A DNA stretch of 37,690 bases, taken from NCBI RefSeq assembly GCF_002875705.1, contig NZ_MCZZ01000175.1:1-37690 (forward strand). The letters run 5' to 3'. Below, in pieces: positions 14,853 to 22,930 of the stretch. Position 1 is the stretch's first letter. Every line of letters begins with the position of its first letter. This DNA comes from Vibrio sp. 10N.261.45.E2 (GTDB lineage: Bacteria; Pseudomonadota; Gammaproteobacteria; Enterobacterales; Vibrionaceae). The translations under genes were made by a program, and so were the position numbers. The notes under the pieces were generated by a model. The model saw nothing but the letters and a program-made list of their open reading frames with translations, had not been told where the DNA came from and did not search any database.

Positions 14853-15230
14853 CCTGAATTTGTAACTAGAGCATCACACTAAACACGTCTTTTCATTGAA
14901 TCTTTCGACTAACTGGCTAGCAAATGCACAGTGTTGAAGCGATCGCTTACCCACATCCCCTTAAAAAATAAGACTTACCAAACCAAGATGATTTTAGACC
15001 TTGTACCGCCCAAAGCGTCGATGTGAATTTATATTCACCCCAAAATTGGTATATACCAAACTCAACTTTAGGGTGAAAGTTAGCTACAAAATGGCAAAAA
15101 CAGGGAATAAAGATGGGTAAGTTACACTTTTAGAGGTGAAAATAGGCAGAAATTAAGGTGAAAAAATAGTCGTAAGTTCACTATTTAAATAGTTAAGCAG
15201 TGATGTATTTATCAGGTTGAGGTTTTTTAG
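14853..15230. other. Long intergenic region between rlmKL and zapC with palindromes and GGTGAA repeats
   Basis: About 500 bases separate the two same-strand genes and no gene is visible. A cluster of palindromes at 15023-15077 (described separately) is followed by further GGTGAAA copies near 15135 and 15162. Nothing recognisable lies between 14900 and 15020. Confidence 0.6.
15023..15077. repeat. Nested inverted repeats around a 14-bp palindrome
   Basis: GTGAATTTATATTCAC (15023-15038) has six-base inverted arms. TTCACCCCAAA (15034-15044) pairs with TTTAGGGTGAA (15067-15077) at 10 of 11 positions. Between them is the perfect 14-bp palindrome TTGGTATATACCAA (15046-15059). The function is unknown; operator, cruciform or remnant of a small repeat element are all possible. 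Confidence 0.7.
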
Positions 15231-15261
15231 GCACAAAAAAATCGGCTAATGAGCCGATTTT
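15231..15261 (-). terminator. Terminator of zapC
   Basis: AAAATCGGCT / AGCCGATTTT is a ten-pair stem with a four-base loop (15248-15251), followed on the minus strand by a run of T. Confidence 0.9.
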
Positions 15262-15323
15262 GGGGAAGGTTTGACAGGTTTATGCGCTGCGATATGCGTT
15301 AGAAATGAGGACTAGATAAAAGG

Positions 15324-15872
15324 TTAACCGACCATCGCAATGTGCGTTTGATGAAGGATAGCGTTCGCGTCTATCATTCTATCGTGCATCACCTTAATAG
15401 AGTCGCCAAAGCGTAACCCTTTTGAAGGTGTGAGAAGAAACTCTTCTAGGTCGACAAATGCACATAGGCTCGCGCACTCTCCTACTTCTAGTACAATGAA
15501 ATACCCCAAGCTATGCTCGTTATTCATTTGTACAATATCCCCTTCTTGAGGATACTCATGGCCAGCGCCCTGTGAGTCGAAGAACCAACTCTTAGGCTGT
15601 ACAGGCTTATGGAAGCGTTTTGCTGCCACACAATAAAGCGCGAGTTCAGCTTGGCGAGGCTCAGACAGTTCTAAGCCAGAAATTTGTTCTTTGAAGGTTT
15701 GGTATGAAGATGCGTCATCAACGGTGAATTCATTATCTCTAAACGCGCAGTCCACCAGCTTATTGCGGACCAGATTCGTTTTGAAAATCATATCCTCTCC
15801 GAGGTTTAGCATTAATGAACATTGCTGCTCATCGTAATACCAACTCCATGTATCGCTAGGTTTAAGCATCAT
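15324..15872 (-). CDS. zapC: Cell-division protein ZapC
   Basis: 182 residues (E. coli 180). The N-terminus MMLKPSDTWSWYYDEQQCSL aligns with the E. coli start, so the first ATG is kept although a second follows directly. Later conserved blocks are FTVDDASSYQTF, PKSWFFDSQG and LRFGDSIKVMHDR. ZapC binds FtsZ polymers at the Z-ring and promotes lateral association in the cytosol. Its location next to pyrD is conserved. A gap of about 200 bases, with the pyrD terminator, lies upstream, so it is probably transcribed from its own promoter. Confidence 0.9.
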   Translation of the reverse strand: MMLKPSDTWSWYYDEQQCSLMLNLGEDMIFKTNLVRNKLVDCAFRDNEFTVDDASSYQTFKEQISGLELSEPRQAELALYCVAAKRFHKPVQPKSWFFDSQGAGHEYPQEGDIVQMNNEHSLGYFIVLEVGECASLCAFVDLEEFLLTPSKGLRFGDSIKVMHDRMIDANAILHQTHIAMVG

Positions 15873-15952
15873 TTCGTCTCACACTGTTGAACCATTCCAT
15901 TAGGTAAAACGCAAAATTACCTTCAATTACAGTAATTTTACTGAGCAATAGG

Positions 15953-15981
15953 CAAAAAAAAAGAGGAAATGAATTCCTCTT
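15953..15981 (-). terminator. Terminator of pyrD
   Basis: AAGAGGAA (15961-15968) and TTCCTCTT (15974-15981) form a stem with a five-base loop, followed by nine or more T on the minus strand. Confidence 0.85.
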
Positions 15982-16077
15982 TATTATCGCTTTTCTCTAC
16001 AACTCGTGAGTTACAGTGTCTCTTTTAGTAAGACGATGCCAGGTTGTCGCTTTTCAAGAATAAAAGCAATTTCCAGC

Positions 16078-17088
16078 TTATAAATTTTTAACGATGTCGC
16101 CAACTAGGCCTGGACCTTTGTAGATGAAACCAGAGTAAACTTGTACAAGCTTCGCACCCGCCATCATTTTCTCTTTTGCAGCAACATACGAGTCAACACC
16201 ACCTACTCCAATGATCGGCAGTTTGTCACCAAGCTCTTCGTGAAGTTTACGAACTACTTCAGTACTACGAGATTGGACTGGACGTCCACTTAAGCCACCC
16301 GCTTCATCGCAATGTTTCATGCCTTCAACGATTGAACGATCCAATGTTGTGTTTGTTGCGATCACACCATCGATCTTATTTTTGATCAATGATTCACAAA
16401 TTTGGCTAATTTCGTCGTCGCTTAGATCCGGAGCAATCTTAAGAGCAAGAGGAACATATTTACCATGCTTCTCTTCCAGTTCAGATTGTTTGGTTTTAAG
16501 TTCAGACAACAGATCGTCTAGAGCTTCGCCGTATTGTAGAGAACGAAGTCCTGGAGTATTTGGTGAAGAGATGTTCACAGCAATGTAACCAGCGTATTGA
16601 TATACCTTCTCCATACAGATCAAGTAATCTTCAGCGCCCTTTTCAATTGGTGTGTCTTTGTTCTTACCGATGTTGATGCCTAAGATGCCATCGTAGTTCG
16701 ACTTCTTAACATTCTCAACAAGGTTGTCGACGCCTAGGTTGTTAAAGCCCATACGGTTGATGATACCTTCAGCTTCAACAAGACGGAATAAACGAGGTTT
16801 GTCGTTACCCGCTTGTGGACGTGGAGTCACTGTGCCTACTTCTACGAAACCAAAACCCATTGCGCCAAATGCATCAATACATTCGCCGTTTTTATCTAGG
16901 CCGGCTGCAAGGCCAACTGGGTTTTTAAAAGTAAGACCCATGCACTCTACAGGTCGATGAGGTAATTGTTGGCGATACAAAAGATCAATTGGTGTGCCTG
17001 TGAAGCGTTTGAAATTTTGAATTGCAAGATCATGTGCCTTTTCGGCATCAAGTTGGAAAAAGCCAGTTCTGGCTAGACGGTAAAGCAT
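16078..17088 (-). CDS. pyrD: Dihydroorotate dehydrogenase, class 2
   Basis: 336 residues, the E. coli length. It is a membrane-associated FMN enzyme oxidising dihydroorotate to orotate with quinone as acceptor, the fourth step of pyrimidine synthesis. The N-terminal amphipathic helices (MLYRLARTGFFQLDAEKAHD) that dock to the membrane mark class 2. The FMN barrel shows NPVGLAAGLDKNGE, VEVGTVTP, and the catalytic base Ser175 in NISSPNTPGLR. GGAGG five bases before the ATG is a strong ribosome site. Upstream lie a promoter, a GC-rich hairpin in the leader and a PurR-like box, so expression is probably tied to pyrimidine and purine supply. Confidence 0.98.
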   Translation of the reverse strand: MLYRLARTGFFQLDAEKAHDLAIQNFKRFTGTPIDLLYRQQLPHRPVECMGLTFKNPVGLAAGLDKNGECIDAFGAMGFGFVEVGTVTPRPQAGNDKPRLFRLVEAEGIINRMGFNNLGVDNLVENVKKSNYDGILGINIGKNKDTPIEKGAEDYLICMEKVYQYAGYIAVNISSPNTPGLRSLQYGEALDDLLSELKTKQSELEEKHGKYVPLALKIAPDLSDDEISQICESLIKNKIDGVIATNTTLDRSIVEGMKHCDEAGGLSGRPVQSRSTEVVRKLHEELGDKLPIIGVGGVDSYVAAKEKMMAGAKLVQVYSGFIYKGPGLVGDIVKNL

Positions 17089-17108
17089 TGTGCCTCCGAT
17101 AGAAAAAA

Positions 17109-17126
17109 GCCCCGTGTAAACGGGGC
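17109..17126 (-). promoter_or_regulatory. pyrD leader hairpin with T-run
   Basis: GCCCCGT (17109-17115) and ACGGGGC (17120-17126) form a seven-pair stem with loop GTAA. On the minus strand it is followed by six T, then the GGAGG ribosome site and ATG. It overlaps the predicted transcription start. It may act by start-site choice or attenuation. Confidence 0.7.
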
Positions 17127-17129
17127 GAT

Positions 17130-17158
17130 ATTATTTACTTATTTACCCAACTATTCAA
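17130..17158 (-). promoter_or_regulatory. pyrD promoter (-35 TTGAAT, -10 AATAAT, 17-bp spacer)
   Basis: Minus-strand TTGAAT (17158-17153) and AATAAT (17135-17130) are 17 bp apart. The bases after the -10 are ATCGCCCCG, so transcripts begin in the C-tract that forms the 5' arm of the leader hairpin. Confidence 0.6.
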
Positions 17159-17390
17159 TCTATTACTGTCTGTAAGGGTAAGATAATCGAGTTTGCTAAC
17201 GAATGAGGTTCATTATTAAGCAAACGTTATCGTTTCTTCAGGTTATTAACCCATTTCTAATCTCAACCTTAGTACAGCCACCAGCTCACTTAATAACAAG
17301 CAACTCACTCAACAACAAACAACGTGTGCGTCGAGATTGACCCTTCAAAAATCATTAGACCAATGGATCCCACTTTACCGAAACGAAAAA
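17159..17390. other. Intergenic region upstream of pyrD
   Basis: Between the gdhB terminator and the pyrD promoter there are about 230 bases with no gene. The only recognisable element is a PurR-like box at 17218-17233. Confidence 0.5.
17218..17233 (-). promoter_or_regulatory. PurR-like box upstream of pyrD
   Basis: AAGCAAACGTTATCGT fits the E. coli PurR consensus ANGCAANCGNTTNCNT with one mismatch. pyrD is a PurR target in E. coli. Here the box is about 60 bp upstream of the -35, farther than expected for simple repression. Confidence 0.4.
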
Positions 17391-17410
17391 GGCAGACCTT
17401 GTGGCCTGCC
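17386..17410 (-). terminator. Terminator of gdhB
   Basis: GGCAGGCC / GGTCTGCC on the minus strand (one G-U pair) with a four-base loop, followed by five T, lies 27 bases after the stop. Confidence 0.8.
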
Positions 17411-17436
17411 CTTATATTTTTCGTTTTATCTAGTGA

Positions 17437-20400
17437 CTAGTCTTTCGACATGCAGTTTAGATTCAACAACATCAATTCACGTAACGCCACTGAGAACTTA
17501 GCAAACTCATGAACAGAACCCACTTTGAATTCGTTCAAGATGCTCTCCCAACGATGTAGAGAAACAGAGTTACTTTCCATCCAGTCATCAAGCGCTTTAA
17601 TCACATCGATGTCTGAAGCACAGCCACAGTTAAGTACTTGGCCAGTTAACTGACGTTGTTGCCAATCCAGATCTTCTCTGAATGCTGCACGCGCCAGCGC
17701 TTGCCAGTTGTTGTCTACAGCTTGGCCATTGATTTGCTTCAAGAACCAGTGCAGTGACAAACGGTCGCCAAGGTTGAAGTAAAGCTTAGACGCTTGTTGT
17801 ACTGTTTTACCTGTTTCACGAGCCACTGTGGATATATCCAGTGCTGAGTAAAGGCTAGACAAACGAGAGACTGAATTAGCCAGCTCTGCGTTTACACCTT
17901 GGTCAATCCATAGTTGAGCCATTGCTTGATGCTCTTCTACTTCTGAAGCCACTAGGTTTTCATCCAGTTTCTCAGTAATAGCGACAACATCACCTTGGTA
18001 AAGCTCAATCAATGCATTCACTGACTGTTTGCCCGTGCGGTTTCTTAGCAACCAACGCGCTAGGCGGCGAAGCGTACGACGCACATGGTAAAGCAATTCG
18101 TATTGAGCTTCAGAGCTTGAAATGTTGTCCAATTCGCGAATGCTCTTCAGCACTTTACCTAAGCCGTAGATCTCACGAGATGCCGCGTAAGCATTCGCAA
18201 TATCAACAATGTTTGCACCTGTCTCTTCTTGCAAGCGAGTCACGAAGTTACAACCCATCTCGTTAACCATTTGGTTAGCAAGTGCAGTCGCAATGATCTC
18301 AGCACGCAATGGATGGTTATCCATGTGTTGAGAGTAGTTACGGCGTAACTCTGTTGGGAAGTATTGCATCAGTTGTTGAGCATGGAACTCATCATTCGCA
18401 ATATCATCACTTACAAGATCTTCTTTTAGAACCATTTTACCGTAAGCGATCAATACTGATAGCTCAGGTCTTGTTAATGCTTGGCCTTGCTTTTCACGTT
18501 CGAGAAGCGTTTCGTCATCTGGGATGTATTCCAAAGCACGATCCAAGTACCCTGCTTTCTCCATAGTGTGGATGAAACGGATTTGCTCTTTCACTAACCC
18601 AACACCTTGATGCTCAGTAACAGAGATTGACTCAGCTTGGCAGTAAGCGTCATCTAGTACGATTTCGCCAACTTCGTCTTCCATCGACTCAAGCACTTGG
18701 TTACGTTGCTTAACAGTCAGATCGCCATTCGATACTAAGCCATTCAAGAAGATCTTAATGTTTACTTCGTTATCCGAACAGTCAACACCACCAACGTTAT
18801 CAACGAAGTCTGTATTAACTCGACCACCAGTAAGAGCATATTCGATACGACCCAATTGAGTCATACCCAAGTTACCGCCTTCACCAACAACCTTAGCTTT
18901 CAGGTCACGGCCATCGATACGTAGCACGTCATTTGCACGGTCACCCACATCGGTATGAGTCTCGCTAGAAGACTTAACGTAAGTACCGATACCGCCATTC
19001 CAAAGTAGATCAACCTGCATAGACAAGATCGCTTTGATCAAGTCGTTTGGTGCCATTGATGCTTTCTTAGTGCCCAGCATTTTCTGAATTTCAGGTGTTA
19101 GAGAGATTGACTTCGCTCGACGAGAGAAGATGCCACCACCTTGAGAAATCAAGTCTTTATTGTAATCTTCCCAGCTTGAACGAGGCAGATTAAACAGACG
19201 GTCACGCTCTACCCAGCTTGATGCCGACTCTGGATTCGGGTCAATAAAGATGTGCATGTGGTTAAACGCAGCTTGTAAGCGAATGTGCTTAGATAGCAGC
19301 ATACCGTTACCAAATACGTCGCCCGCCATATCACCCACACCAATCGCAGTGAAGTCTGTGCTTTGACAGTTGATACCCATTTCACGGAAGTGACGTTTAA
19401 CAGATTCCCAGCCACCTTTTGCCGTGATACCCATGGCTTTGTGGTCGTAACCGTTAGAACCACCCGATGCGAACGCATCACCTAGCCAGAAGTTGTACTC
19501 CTCGGCAACTGAGTTCGCTAAATCTGAGAATGTCGCTGTACCCTTATCGGCTGCAACAACCAAGTACGGATCGTCTTCATCGTGACGAACCACACTCTTA
19601 GGTGGGATAACCTCACCTTCAATAATGTTGTCTGAAACATCTAACAATGCACGGATGAAGCGCTTGTAACAACGTTGACCTTCAGCAAAGATCTCATCGC
19701 GTCCAGACATCATGTGTTGACGTTTACAAACGAAACCACCTTTAGCACCAACTGGAACGATAACCGTGTTCTTAACTTGTTGTGCTTTAACGAGACCTAG
19801 AATCTCTGTACGGAAGTCCTCTTGACGGTCTGACCAACGTAAACCACCACGTGCTACTTTACCGCCACGTAGATGCACACCTTCAATATCAGGCGCGTAA
19901 ACGAAGATCTCAAACGCAGGAACCGGCGCCGGGATATCAGGAATCTCGCTTGGTCTCATTTTCAGAGCCAACCAAGGTTTAGACTGCTTGTTCTCATCTA
20001 CTTGGTAGTAGTTAGTACGAAGCGTTGCAGTGATCATTTCCATGTAACGACGAATGATACGATCATCATCCAAGCTTTCTACATGATCCAACTGTTCAGT
20101 GATCTTCTTAATAAGATCTTGTTGGCCTTTCGCGCTGCCCTTCAGTTTCGGGTCAAAACGCTTACCGAATAAGCTCACTAACCCTTTTGCTAAATCTGGG
20201 TAATGAGACAATGTGTCTTCAATGTATTGTTGACTGAATGGGAAACCTACTTGACGCATGTAACGAGCATAAGCACGTAAGATTGAGATTTCACGACCAG
20301 AAAGACCAGCGCCCAATACCAAACGGTTGAAACCATCGCTGTCTAACTCGCCCGCCCAAATTGCTGCGAATGCTTGTTGGAAAAGATCACGAGCTTCACG

Positions 20401-22278
20401 AAGATCAATGGTCTTGTCGCTCTTATGAAGCATTGAAAAATCAAGGATCCAATAGGTTGTGCCATTGGTCTTACGCACTTCATATGGAGATTCACCGATA
20501 ACGCGTAGGCCAAAGTTTTCAAGCATTGGCATAACATCAGAAAGGTGAATTGGCTCATCACTGTGATAGAACAACTTCAAACGAACGGCTTTAGAATCTG
20601 CCGCTTCTTCTTGAGGGCGGTAGAAAAGCATACCCAGCTTGTTGTCTTCACTTAGTGCTTCTAAGCGTTCGATGTCAGCAACAGCCGAACCTGGCATCAT
20701 GTCTTCTTTGTACGAACGTGGGAATGCACGCATGTACTCTTTCGATAATGGAAGACCTTTGCTTTCACCGAAGTTTGCAATGATTGATTCAGACAGACGG
20801 TCATCCCACGTAGACGATACTTCCATTAAATTTTGCTCAATTGTTTTCACGTCCACATCCATGTTGTTGTTATCAACACGAACAATATAGTGTGTTCTTG
20901 CCAGTGGGCTTTCAGAGAAGTACGTTGTGAATTCAACCTCTTCTTCACAACCAAAGTACTGCTTCAAGATGCGCTGTGTCTGACGACGAAGTTCTGTGTT
21001 GTAACGATCTTTTGTTACGTAAACCATACAGCTAAAGAAACGGCCAAACGGGTCTTTGCGAACGAACAGACGCAGAAGATCGCGATCTTGCATTTGAACG
21101 ACGCCCGTACCAACTTCTAGTAGCTCTTCTTCTCGAGCTTGAAGCAGTTCATCACGTGGGTAGTTTTCAAGAATGTTGTGCAGAGCTTTATAAGAGTATG
21201 AACCTTCACGGTAACCACTCGCGTCTAAGATACGCTCAACTTTCTCGCGAACAAGAGGAATCGTTTCAACGGTTTGGTTATAAACTGCAGATGTGTAAAG
21301 ACCAGTAAAGCGGTGCTCACCAATGACCTTGCCGTTCTTATCAAATTTCTTAATGCCAATGTAGTCATTGTAAGCTGGGCGGTGAATGCGTGAAGCCGTG
21401 TTGCCCTTCGTTACGATAAGTACATATGGTTTTTTCGCTTCAAGGCGTGCCGAGTCAGAAAACTCAGACAGCTTAACGTTACGTACACGATCTGAATTCG
21501 CAAACAAACCAAGACCTTGCTCCTTGGTCGGTTGCAGTTCAGTGTCGCCGTTAACTGAAACTAGGTCATATTCCTTATAACCCATGAATGTAAAGTTGTG
21601 TTGACCTAACCAACGAAGAAATGCCAACGTTTCATCAAAGCGTTGACCGTCTACTGGAATACTCTCTTTTTGTTGTTCAACTTGATTCGTCACTTCTTCA
21701 AGTCTTTCAACCATCTTCAACCAATCGTTCACGACTAAGCTCGTGTCGGTAAAGATATCTAGCAGTTCCGTTTTAAGTGCTGTCATTTCAGCTTTGCTGC
21801 TAAGACGGTCAACTTCGATATGGAAAAGCGATTGGAATGCACCTTCGTTATTGCTAACACCGACAACACTGCCCTTATCTGAACGAGAGATTTGTGTTGG
21901 GTTATGAAGCATAAGGTGAGAAGAAAGGTCTAGGCGAGTCAGTGCCATTTTTACAGAATCAACGAGGAATGGGCTGTCTGGAACAACTATCTCAACGATA
22001 GTGTGAGTCGACTGCCAACCTTGACGACTTACCGTCGGGTTGAAAACGCGTACAGAGATTTCGTCGGCTTTCTTTTCATTGATGTGATGCCACAAGCTAA
22101 CTACAGCACCGTATAAATCGGATTCGTTTCTCTGAGTTAGGTCGTCGTGAGAAACGTTACTAAACAAGTGTTGAGCAAGTTGAGTTACGAGAGGTCGATG
22201 AGCAAGGTCAAGTTTGTCTTGAATCAGCTTGTAAACTTTTTCAAGTAAAACTGGAACCACAGTTTCACGTGCGGTCAT
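17437..22278 (-). CDS. gdhB: NAD-specific glutamate dehydrogenase, large (180-kDa class)
   Basis: 1613 residues from the ATG at 22278; TGGAG eight bases upstream supports this start over an in-frame TTG five codons earlier that would overlap it. It is a member of the very large NAD-GDH family (Bac_GDH, about 1600 residues) found in Vibrio and Pseudomonas. A long N-terminal regulatory half is followed by the dehydrogenase core: GGKVARGGLRWSDRQEDFRT (about 805-824), KNTVIVPVGAKGGFV, and FIDPNPE. It oxidises glutamate to 2-oxoglutarate and ammonium for catabolism, probably as a cytosolic oligomer with allosteric control. It is a single gene, with terminator at 17386-17410 and about 210 featureless bases upstream. 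Confidence 0.95.
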   Translation of the reverse strand: MTARETVVPVLLEKVYKLIQDKLDLAHRPLVTQLAQHLFSNVSHDDLTQRNESDLYGAVVSLWHHINEKKADEISVRVFNPTVSRQGWQSTHTIVEIVVPDSPFLVDSVKMALTRLDLSSHLMLHNPTQISRSDKGSVVGVSNNEGAFQSLFHIEVDRLSSKAEMTALKTELLDIFTDTSLVVNDWLKMVERLEEVTNQVEQQKESIPVDGQRFDETLAFLRWLGQHNFTFMGYKEYDLVSVNGDTELQPTKEQGLGLFANSDRVRNVKLSEFSDSARLEAKKPYVLIVTKGNTASRIHRPAYNDYIGIKKFDKNGKVIGEHRFTGLYTSAVYNQTVETIPLVREKVERILDASGYREGSYSYKALHNILENYPRDELLQAREEELLEVGTGVVQMQDRDLLRLFVRKDPFGRFFSCMVYVTKDRYNTELRRQTQRILKQYFGCEEEVEFTTYFSESPLARTHYIVRVDNNNMDVDVKTIEQNLMEVSSTWDDRLSESIIANFGESKGLPLSKEYMRAFPRSYKEDMMPGSAVADIERLEALSEDNKLGMLFYRPQEEAADSKAVRLKLFYHSDEPIHLSDVMPMLENFGLRVIGESPYEVRKTNGTTYWILDFSMLHKSDKTIDLREARDLFQQAFAAIWAGELDSDGFNRLVLGAGLSGREISILRAYARYMRQVGFPFSQQYIEDTLSHYPDLAKGLVSLFGKRFDPKLKGSAKGQQDLIKKITEQLDHVESLDDDRIIRRYMEMITATLRTNYYQVDENKQSKPWLALKMRPSEIPDIPAPVPAFEIFVYAPDIEGVHLRGGKVARGGLRWSDRQEDFRTEILGLVKAQQVKNTVIVPVGAKGGFVCKRQHMMSGRDEIFAEGQRCYKRFIRALLDVSDNIIEGEVIPPKSVVRHDEDDPYLVVAADKGTATFSDLANSVAEEYNFWLGDAFASGGSNGYDHKAMGITAKGGWESVKRHFREMGINCQSTDFTAIGVGDMAGDVFGNGMLLSKHIRLQAAFNHMHIFIDPNPESASSWVERDRLFNLPRSSWEDYNKDLISQGGGIFSRRAKSISLTPEIQKMLGTKKASMAPNDLIKAILSMQVDLLWNGGIGTYVKSSSETHTDVGDRANDVLRIDGRDLKAKVVGEGGNLGMTQLGRIEYALTGGRVNTDFVDNVGGVDCSDNEVNIKIFLNGLVSNGDLTVKQRNQVLESMEDEVGEIVLDDAYCQAESISVTEHQGVGLVKEQIRFIHTMEKAGYLDRALEYIPDDETLLEREKQGQALTRPELSVLIAYGKMVLKEDLVSDDIANDEFHAQQLMQYFPTELRRNYSQHMDNHPLRAEIIATALANQMVNEMGCNFVTRLQEETGANIVDIANAYAASREIYGLGKVLKSIRELDNISSSEAQYELLYHVRRTLRRLARWLLRNRTGKQSVNALIELYQGDVVAITEKLDENLVASEVEEHQAMAQLWIDQGVNAELANSVSRLSSLYSALDISTVARETGKTVQQASKLYFNLGDRLSLHWFLKQINGQAVDNNWQALARAAFREDLDWQQRQLTGQVLNCGCASDIDVIKALDDWMESNSVSLHRWESILNEFKVGSVHEFAKFSVALRELMLLNLNCMSKD

Positions 22279-22505
22279 AGTCACACTCCACAATTAGAAT
22301 TATATTTTATTATTAGGGGGATCACTTAATCTGGTGTTTGAAACGTGCCGTTGAGCGCTTTCTACTAACGAGTTAAGCAAAGGTAATGCATTCATTTATT
22401 GTAAAAGCATTATTGAAAAATAGTTAATTGTTTTGGAGGTGGTAAGAGGTGAAATGTTTGATTATGTGATTAAGATTCCTTTTAACTCACTAGGCACGCC
22501 AAGGT

Positions 22506-22724
22506 TTACAGAGCTTCCAACTTAATAAACTTATTTTTTTGGTCAGTTGTCAGCCTAAACTGCCCTCTAACCCCTATTTGTGTAAGAAATGGTCTGAATC
22601 GAGTTGCAGGTAACTGTAAACGTAAACCTGTTGTTGTTATCACTTGAACTTTACTTGCCGCACCAGAATAGCTGGCTAAAAACTGCTGATATGAGATGTT
22701 AAGTTGGAAAATATAGCGATTCAT
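22506..22724 (-). CDS. DUF2835 family protein, under a LexA box
   Basis: 72 residues starting MNRYIFQLNISYQQFLASYS, the usual DUF2835 start; the frame is open 14 codons farther, but that part contains the LexA box and is not conserved. Later blocks are LQLPATRFRPFLTQIGVRG and FRLTTDQKNKF. It is a small soluble protein of unknown function, widespread in marine gammaproteobacteria. The ribosome site is ACAGGT. The LexA box at 22732-22747 ends seven bases before the ATG and overlaps the leader. The gene lies between pepN and gdhB on the same strand but has its own regulatory region. Confidence 0.85.
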   Translation of the reverse strand: MNRYIFQLNISYQQFLASYSGAASKVQVITTTGLRLQLPATRFRPFLTQIGVRGQFRLTTDQKNKFIKLEAL

Positions 22725-22731
22725 ACGATAC

Positions 22732-22747
22732 CTGTATAAATATACAG
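22732..22747 (-). promoter_or_regulatory. LexA (SOS) box upstream of DUF2835
   Basis: CTGTATAAATATACAG is a 16-bp sequence with perfect CTGT and ACAG ends and an eight-base AT core, one base off the E. coli consensus CTGTATATATATACAG. It lies seven bases before the start codon, so bound LexA would block transcription start or early elongation. Confidence 0.85.
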
Positions 22748-22842
22748 TGCCAGTGTTTTTTGGCACTTGACGATGTCTGACTGTGAAACCTAGCTTGAAA
22801 CTGCTCTAGCTTATCGAAAATTCGATGAACCAGAAACAAAAA

Positions 22843-22871
22843 ATCAGTGGCAGATATTCTCTACCACTGAT
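22843..22871 (-). terminator. Terminator of pepN
   Basis: ATCAGTGG and CCACTGAT, extended by AGA/TCT after a mismatch, form the stem, followed by six T on the minus strand. Confidence 0.88.
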
Positions 22872-22930
22872 GACTTTTCGTTATAGCAAACAAGATATTA
22901 GTAAACAGCTTACCTGAATAAGCGGCTGAC

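Noticed and set aside
15023..15077. Integron attC (VCR) site
   Set aside because: Length and core-site motifs of Vibrio attC repeats are absent, and no cassette array adjoins.
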